Assembly (NCBI RefSeq): GCF_024679245.1 | Contig: NC_090177.1 | Location: 50,404,978-50,468,977 of the forward strand | Source of the DNA: Pseudorasbora parva | Taxonomy: Eukaryota > Chordata > Actinopteri > Cypriniformes > Gobionidae | DNA: 64,000 bases | Direction of reading: 5' to 3' | Part shown: positions 57,944 to 64,000 of the stretch, in pieces | Position numbering within the stretch: the first letter of the stretch is position 1 | How the letters are laid out: each line of letters begins with the position of its first letter | Position numbers and translations under genes: made by a program | The notes under the pieces: generated by a model | Seen by the model: the letters and a program-made list of their open reading frames with translations, nothing else | What the model was told of the DNA's origin: nothing | The model's database searches: none

Positions 57944-58847
57944 ATGGGAAGGAAAGGGGATTTAAGCAATTTTGAGCGTGGCATGGTTGTTGGTGCCAGG
58001 ACGGGCCAGTCTGAGTATTTCACAATCTGCTCATTTACTGGGATTTTCACGCACAACCATTTCTAGGGTTTACAAAGAATGGTGTGAAAAGGGAAGAGCA
58101 TCCAGTATGCAGCAGTCCTGTGGGAGAAAATGCCTTGTTGATGCTCGAGGTCAGAGGAGAATGGGCCGACTGATTCAAGCTGATAGAAGAGCAACTTTGA
58201 CTGAAATAACCACTCAACCAAGCATTTGTGAAGCCACAACACACACAACCTTGAGGCGGATGGGCTACAACAGCAGAAGACCCCACCGGGTACCACTCAT
58301 CTCCACTACAAATAGGACAAAGAGGCTACAATTTGCACAAGCTCACCAAAATTGGACAGTTCAAGACTGGAAAAATGTTGCCTGGTCTGATGAGTCTCAA
58401 TTTCTGTTGAGACATTCAGATGGTAGAGTCAGAATTTGGCATAAACAGAATGAGAACATGGATCCATCATGCCTTGTTCCCACTGTGCAGGCTGGTGGTG
58501 GTGGTGTAATGGTGTGGGGATTTTTTCTTGGCACACTTTAGGCCCCTTAGTGCCAATTGGGCATCGCTTTAAATGCCACAGCCTACCTGAGCATTGTTTC
58601 TGACCATATCCATCCCTTTATGGCCACCATCTCCCCATCCTCTAATGGCTACTTCCAGCAGGATAATGCACCATATCACAAAGCTTCAATCATTTCAGAT
58701 TGGTTTCTTGAACATGACAATGAGCAAGATGCTATCCTATCAATATGGGCCAACATTTCTAAAGAATGCTTTCAGCACCTTGTTGAATCAATGTCACATA
58801 GAATTAAAGCAGTTCTGAAGGCGAAAGGGGGTCAAACGCAGTATTAG
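57944..58847 (+). pseudogene. Tc1 transposase of the outer copy, frameshifted and internally deleted
   Basis: ATG 57944 opens MGRKGDLSNFERGMVVGAR; an extra base near 58000 moves the frame, which continues LSISQSAHLLGFSRTTISR (HTH). NVAWSDESQFLLRHSDG has the first Asp and GGGGVMVWG follows. A second frame change near 58540 leads to LNATAYLSIVSDHIHPF-like sequence, then YFQQDNAPYHKA with the second Asp. After FLEHDNE the protein jumps to QDAILSIWANISKECFQHL: about 40 residues are missing, including the block with the third catalytic acid. It is therefore inactive. Confidence 0.9.
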
Positions 58848-58876
58848 TATGGGGTTCCTAATAATCCTTTAGGTGA

Positions 58877-58879
<3 letters not shown>

Positions 58880-58928
<49 letters not shown>
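58880..58928. repeat. (TA)n microsatellite at the Tc1 right border
   Basis: About 24 TA units starting with the Tc1 target TA. Either the element inserted into a TA tract or the duplicate expanded. Confidence 0.92.
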
Positions 58929-58931
<3 letters not shown>

Positions 58932-59110
58932 TAATTTCTAAGAGTTAACCCCTTAGCAGTCAGGTATGGCCGATGGCCCCAGATTACTGTTTTCAACAAT
59001 CAATGCACGTTAAAACATCACACTCTAATTTCATCTGGAAAAACTTGTTATAATTATAAAGATTAAAGCCTCCAGCTTCGTTATTTGACCAACAAATAAC
59101 CCTTTCCTCT
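58929..59110. other. Unassigned spacer
   Basis: No ORF or repeat recognised. Confidence 0.35.
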
Positions 59111-59114
59111 CACA

Positions 59115-59580
59115 AAATGCTTTCCTCTCACAGAAGAGCTTGCCTGTGGCACATCTTTTTTTCAAGACGGTTTGACCATGCACTTCCGGCTGCGATCGAT
59201 ATCCGTTGCTGTCTTTGGGCGCATTCACTGCTCGACGTGTTTGGGCTTCAGCACGATCGGACAGTGTTTATGGATGTGCCGTGTTCCCTCTGCAGGAACA
59301 TGACCATCGCGGTGTTGTGGTCGAGACTCAATGACCCCTGTAAAGAGAGAGAGTCCCCTCTGCCACACTCCAATCTACCGTCTCTGAAAGAGGTGGTACT
59401 TTGGTACACTGGGGTCCCTCCCCCTCAGTCAAACGCTCTGTTGTGCACTACGGTGTCCAAGGAGTGCTTTGGCCTAACGGGGTGAGGCTATCCTAAGTGC
59501 TCTCCCAAAGCCTGTCGGCTCATCTTCTTGGGTGGCGAAGTCCAGCAGTGCTACGGCGTAAGCCGCCGACCCTTTGCGTA
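59115..59580 (+). pseudogene. DIRS-like gag fragment, left part
   Basis: The + strand reads HSLLDVFGLQHDRTVFMDV, then CSLCRNMTIAVLWSRL, resembling the H-D-x-C..C...H...C..C..M...LRSRL zinc motif region of fish DIRS1 Gag (compared from memory). Stops and frame changes follow. The reading resumes at 63183 in a matching Gag segment once the 3.6 kb insert is removed. Confidence 0.5.
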
Positions 59581-60720
59581 CACTGTAAAAAAATCCCCGT
59601 AAAATTTACGGTAAAAAACCGGCAGCTGTGGTTGCCAGAATTATACCGTAAAAAATACGGCAGTTACGTTTTAGTTTTTACGGGGCAACAACATATAATT
59701 TAAAGGTTTATAATGTAATAATCACGGTTGAAAACCGTTTATTTTACCATTCAAAACTGTACATTGTAAAAAAATACCCATCAAATTTATGGTCAAAAAA
59801 CGGCAGCTGTGGTTGCCAGAACTTTACCATAAAAAATACAGCAGCAACGTTTTAGATTTTATGGGACAGCAGCATATATTTTAAAGGTTTATAATGTGGT
59901 AATTATGGCTAAAAACTGTTTATTTTACAGTTCAAAACCATATAATTTGAAAGTTTATATTGTAATAATTATATGTACACAGTGCACTATAAACAATTAC
60001 GGTAAAAAAATATTTAACTGAAATAATATTAATTTACCAACTTATTGAAATGCTAATATCTGTTATGTACCTTTGATATAGCTTGACAGCCACCAATGAC
60101 AGTGGTGATGAGAATCACATGATGAATCAAAGCTCATCACAAGCAGCTTTTGGAGAGACAATATTAACATATAGAAGGTGCACACACAAACACTAAACAC
60201 CAAACACCATTATGGTAACAGACATGGCTTTTTAAAAATCCAATAAACATTAATTTAACAACATTAGATGTAAAATAAAACCTTAATGTACATAAGTGAT
60301 TAGAAAAAACTAAGAAGAAACATAGTTAATTCAATGAAAATGCATCAAATGCGAAGTGTCACATGGGGAATTCTGGGAATGTCAATTTACGGTTTTTCAC
60401 TGTTAATTACACAATGACCTGTTCTTTTTCACTTCGAAAAACTGTAAATTTAACGGTGTTTTACTGTTAAATAAAATAAAATGTATAACATTTGTAAATT
60501 ATACAGTTTTAACCTGTAAAATAAATGGTTTTTAACCGTAATAATTACAGTATAAACCTTTAAATTATATGGTCCTGTCCCGTAAAACCTAAAACGTAAA
60601 TGCCGTATTTTTTACGGTAAAGTTCTGGCAACCACAGCTGCCGGTTTTTTACCGTAAATTTTATGGGGAAAAACTGTTGTTTTTACGGGAAAACGCTGGC
60701 AGCTGCCGTTACCAGAGAAT

Positions 60721-61078
60721 TATGAAACTATGCACACTATGAAATTCAAAATTAGGCGTGGTTAGAGGAGGCACTGTTTTTTTTTTTTTTTTTTTTTTTT
60801 ACATAAATATAAATATAAAACCAGTAAGTATTACATCAAAATGTAAAGACTAAAAGAAAAAAGGAAACAAAAAGCATAAGATTTATGTATTTATATTGCA
60901 TATAAATTTTCAATGGATTTGGATTTTTTTTACATAAACAAAATAATAAACTTAATGTGATTCATATTTCTAAGTATACACAGATTAAACGGGTAAGATT
61001 TGTGTAATTGTATTAATAAACTGAATGTGATTGATATATGCCAGTTATACGTAAATTAAACAGGATGGAAAAGCACAC
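60721..61078. other. AT-rich interval with poly-T tract
   Basis: A run of about 25 T (60776-60800) and AT-rich sequence; no gene. Lies between the ACGGTAAA repeats and fold-back copy E. Confidence 0.5.
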
Positions 61079-62600
61079 CGAAAAATGCTCATGTTAAATT
61101 ACCACTTCCCGGTGTTCATGTGTGTGCTCACTACTGAGTTAAAGTACCATTGAAGCAGTGTTGATGTTAATGAGATAATTAAGTGATGATTGAGCATTAG
61201 TGGTGAACACCTGATGATAACCATGATGGTGAACAGTGTTTTCTTTAGTTGGGCTCTTGACCCATATCTCTTTCACGTTAGTTTTCCGGCTGCTTTAACT
61301 GTGTTTGTAAAGCACTTTTGTTATAGCATGAAAAGCCAAGAAAGAAACATGGCCAGGTGATTTGGCTCTTTAGTGATGATTATATAATCGTCATGTAGTG
61401 GTTCAATCACTGAGCTCATTCAGATTCTAATGCTCTGGTTATAAAGGTGATTAGCCGTATGTGTAAAAATATCCATGTGGTTTGCAGTATGATAGCCAGT
61501 ATGATTGTTGTAATCAAACAATATGCAGGTTTATAAAAAAAGTTTTAAACTACAGCATAATTTAGACACACACAGACATCAAGAATCAGTGTATGTATCT
61601 CTACAATGGTGACAAGCAAAAAAAAAAATCAGATAAACATCTACTCTTAACATGAAACAAGCTACTATAAAACGTCACAAGAAAAACAGCAAAAGTAAAA
61701 AAAAAACAAGTTGTAAGAATCAAAGAAAATTTGTCAATTCAGATGGATAATTTATTCATGCCGCAATGCATGCTGGGACCCATGGGAGAGTTTTGAATGG
61801 TGGTACCCAGCATGCACTGCAGCATGAAGCTTTTCATTGATTGTCACCATTGTTGAGATTTATACACTGATTCTTGATATCTGTTTGTGTCTAATAATTG
61901 CCATAGATTAAAACCTTTTGCACACTTTTCTATTTTATATTTTTAGCTTTGCATATTATTAGATTGCCACCACATTGCTGAAACTCATGCTGTAGAACGA
62001 AATGCTAGTTGGCCACTATTATGAATAAAACAAAATTAACACACATAACAAGGACCTTAGACTCTGAAAAAGATCAGTGATCACTAGATGATGATTATAG
62101 CATCATGAACAAAGAGTCAAATCATCTGGCCATGTCTTTGCTTTGCTTTCCATGCCATAACAAAAGTGTTATAACCACAGTTAAAGCAGCCAGAAAACTA
62201 ATGTTGGAGAGTCAAGGGTCAAGAGCCCAACTAAAGAAAACACTACTCACCATCATGGTGACTTCAAATAAAACTATTATTTTCATTAAAACATAAATTA
62301 CAGAAATAAAGTCAGTCTGGTTAGTAATGTGTGAAGCTGGTAATGCTGTTTGTGGAGTTGTTTAATCCTCTGCTGAGATCTTCAGAGATTTAATGTCTTC
62401 TTTTATCTTCAGTTGATTTCATCTAAAGCTGTGGCTGAAGTCAGTTGTAGATCTTGTGTTTCTCTGTCCTTCAGTGATTCTGCTCATTATCATCAGGTGT
62501 TCATCATTAATGTTCAATCGGCTCTTAATTATCTCATTAATGTCAACACTGGTTGAATAGTACTTTAACTCAGTAGTGAGCTTCTCATCTGAGTATCTTA
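61079..62600. mobile_element. Fold-back DNA element, copy E (old, diverged)
   Basis: Arms CTCACTACTGAGTTAAAGTA (61130) and TACTTTAACTCAGTAGTGAG (62561-62580) are inverted. Shared family blocks: TTAATGAGATAATTAAG, TGATGATAAC, TTTAGTTGGGC, AGATTTAATGTCTTCTTTTA, ATCTTCAGTTGATTTCATCT and the central core. The outermost bases are decayed, so exact ends are uncertain. Confidence 0.8.
61762..61821. promoter_or_regulatory. Inverted pair of SBS-like motifs in copy E
   Basis: CGCAATGCATGCTGGGAC (61762-61779) and TACCCAGCATGCACTGCA (61804-61821), 24 bp apart. The second fits SBS1 completely, the first misses one base. This is striking because the rest of copy E has diverged strongly. Confidence 0.5.
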
Positions 62601-63050
62601 CCTGTTTCATTTATGTTTGATTTACAAATAAGATTTTCATTAAATTTATTAATTTGTTTGTCAAAATTACATAATCAAAATGCATGGAACATTTATATGC
62701 AATTCAAATACATATTTAGACATTTTTTAAGTGCATAAACTTGTAAAATTACTTAAATTTCTAAGAACAACTGACTAAAACATAAGTTTTTACAATATTT
62801 AGATATCAAATTAACAAAATAGTTTTTACATTATTACAGTATTTCTCTGTTGTTGATACCAATATTTGTAGGTTTAAGAAACAAATTTGTTCATAATCAC
62901 ATGTTGTTGTAAATATAACACAATATTCTGTTTAACAGTTTACAAAAGTTCATTGTGATTTAAACAAAAAATATATGTTTTTGGGGTTCTAATAATATTC
63001 TGTTGGGATTTTACATTGTTTTTTTGTAAATGTTACAGGCATAAGGTTAG
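62601..63050. other. AT-rich interior of the 3.6 kb element
   Basis: No ORF or repeat match recognised before the ACGGTAAAA-type right end. Confidence 0.4.
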
Positions 63051-63182
63051 ATCTATTACAGTTATTCACCGTATATAGTACGGAACCTCTCCTACGGAAA
63101 CTTTCTGTTTACCAAATAACAGTTTTTAACCGTAGAATATTACAACCTTACACCGTTAAAATCACGGTCATTTTTTAGAGTG

Positions 63183-63345
63183 TATGCACAAGGACAGAGC
63201 CGGTCCAGGGCTCATCAACAAGCTGCGTGCCGCCACCGACCCCGCCCTCCGGGCGGTTAAGGTGACCAAACGCCCCCTGGGTCAGGAGATGTCCACAGCT
63301 GTGGTCCGGAAAAAGACATCTGGCCTCACCTGATCGATGTGGGAA
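63183..63345 (+). pseudogene. DIRS-like gag fragment, right part
   Basis: The + strand continues from 59578 across the insert as MHKDRAGPGLINKLRAATDP, then ALRAVKVTKRPLGQEMSTAV, then VVRKKTSGLT and TGA. The pattern L..LR.ATD.ALRA.K.T...LGQ.MST is a conserved Gag segment of fish DIRS1 elements (from memory). An L2 tail interrupts it after 63370. Confidence 0.6.
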
Positions 63346-63371
63346 GGCTGAGTGATTGTAAGAACACATAC

Positions 63372-63656
63372 AATCAATCAATCAATCAACTTTATTTATA
63401 TAGCGCTTTTACAATGACAATTGTTTCAAAGCAGCTTCACAGTGTTAAACAGGACAATATTGCAACAAAATTTGATTTGGCTAGTTTGATTTGGATAGTT
63501 TATAGAATTTAATATGACCTTATTAATACATTTAATTTGTATATTTAGTTGAATAACTTGGATCATAATTTTAGTGTCCCCAACTGAGCAAGCCAAGCCA
63601 AGGCGACAGTGGCAAGGACCCAAAACTACATCAGGGCATGATGGAGAAAAATAACA
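63372..63656 (-). mobile_element. L2-type LINE 3' UTR fragment
   Basis: Matches 22917-23260 (CAATCAATCAATCAACTTTA, TATATAGCGCTTTTACAATG, AGCAGCTTCACAGTGT, GTCCCCAACTGAGCAAGCCA). It has the TTGATTGATT tail and no coding part. Confidence 0.88.
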
Positions 63657-63692
63657 TATTTTTCAAAAAAACATATATACAAAAAACATACT

Positions 63693-64000
63693 GCCTCACT
63701 CATACTCACCTCATTCTGCTCGCCGTTGAGGGCGCCCTCCGGCCCAGACCCAGCAGCAGCCTTCACCGGGGCCATACGACGAAGGTGGTCACAGGATGTC
63801 GCCCAGTCCGCTCAATCCTGCAGCCTGCCCTTAACACCAGGCAGGGTAGCATTCTTGACACGGACAGCACAGAGATGGGTTCCAGTTCTTTCCAGGGGAT
63901 GGCAGCAGGGCCTCTCCTTCCCCCGCTCTCCCCCGGGGGTCCTTCAGAATATTCTAAGGGGTCCCCAGAAATGTTCAGAGAATTAAAAGACAAAGCAAAA
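63693..64000 (+). other. GC-richer sequence, possibly more DIRS gag
   Basis: The base composition jumps and several frames are open to the window end, but none gives a certain match. Its position behind the DIRS gag fragment and L2 insert makes a gag continuation plausible. Confidence 0.3.

Larger units (their letters stand above)
56153..58879 (+). mobile_element. Tc1-like element, outer copy
   Basis: CACTCACCTAAATGATTATT and its counterpart AATCCTTTAGGTGAGTG are inverted ends flanked by TA (56151-56152 and 58880-58881). The second Tc1 (56208-57849) is inserted 55 bp from the left end. Right of it the sequence continues (TAATCAACCAATCACATGGC) to the transposase. Confidence 0.92.
59581..63182. 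mobile_element. 3.6 kb TA-flanked element with CACTGTAAAAAA ends
   Basis: CACTGTAAAAAAATCC at the left and TTTTTTAGAGTG at the right are inverted, flanked by TA (59579-59580, 63183-63184). Terminal regions are made of multiple ACGGTAAAA/TTTTACCGT repeats: two tandem blocks at 59582-59760 and 59763-59950 and an inverted block at 60600-60670 (GCAACCACAGCTGCCGG versus CCGGCAGCTGTGGTTGCC). Fold-back copy E is nested in it. No transposase. Confidence 0.7.

Overview
The window looks like a teleost fish chromosome, most likely a cyprinid. Nothing bacterial or viral explains it. It holds a Ngaro-type tyrosine-recombinase retrotransposon, L2/CR1, L1/Tx1 and Rex1/Babar-like LINEs, PIF/Harbinger genes with GT-AG introns, hAT, Kolobok-like and Tc1 elements, solo LTRs and long AC/TA microsatellites. 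I see no convincing host gene. Almost every recognisable sequence belongs to a mobile element or satellite, many nested inside one another, as in a gene-poor, probably heterochromatic region.

Layout. 1-1214 is the end of a fold-back DNA element (copy A). 1257-8023 is a young Ngaro element whose split direct repeats read identical by eye; its pol frame is broken once. 8.0-10.1 kb holds L1, Harbinger and L2 debris. 10658-13570 is a 2.9 kb element bounded by a short inverted repeat. 14.1-15.8 kb has a Tc1 fragment and an L1 endonuclease fragment. 16068-17582 is fold-back copy B. 17.7-19.9 kb has a Harbinger MITE and a broken hAT transposase.

21.0-41.7 kb is a duplicated unit made of a 49-bp satellite, a LINE reverse-transcriptase remnant and flank. 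Unit 1 was split by an 11.7 kb hAT-like element (21735-33443, perfect 8-bp target duplication). That element encloses a 10.3 kb TA-flanked inverted-repeat element holding a near full-length L2 LINE, an intact membrane-protein ORF with a LINE-like 3' tail, and a Kolobok-like element. Unit 2 holds about 91 satellite monomers with higher-order structure and a 2.1 kb insertion. Because each unit preserves empty sites for insertions in the other, the order of events can be read.

44.9-56.0 kb is one PIF/Harbinger element with its two usual genes facing each other (transposase +, Myb/SANT-like -), blown up to 11 kb by fold-back copy C, an L2 LINE, fold-back copy D and a Rex1/Babar-like LINE. 56153-58879 is a Tc1 element carrying a second, nearly intact Tc1. 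59.1-63.3 kb is a DIRS-like gag fragment split by a 3.6 kb TA-flanked element that contains fold-back copy E.

Most unusual items: the fold-back family, whose copies all keep a central inverted pair of sites matching the ZNF143/THAP11 (SBS) consensus; the satellite with 25-26-monomer higher-order repeats; the uninterrupted 203-codon membrane-protein ORF; and the Kolobok-like element with converging THAP and spliced cysteine-rich coding modules.
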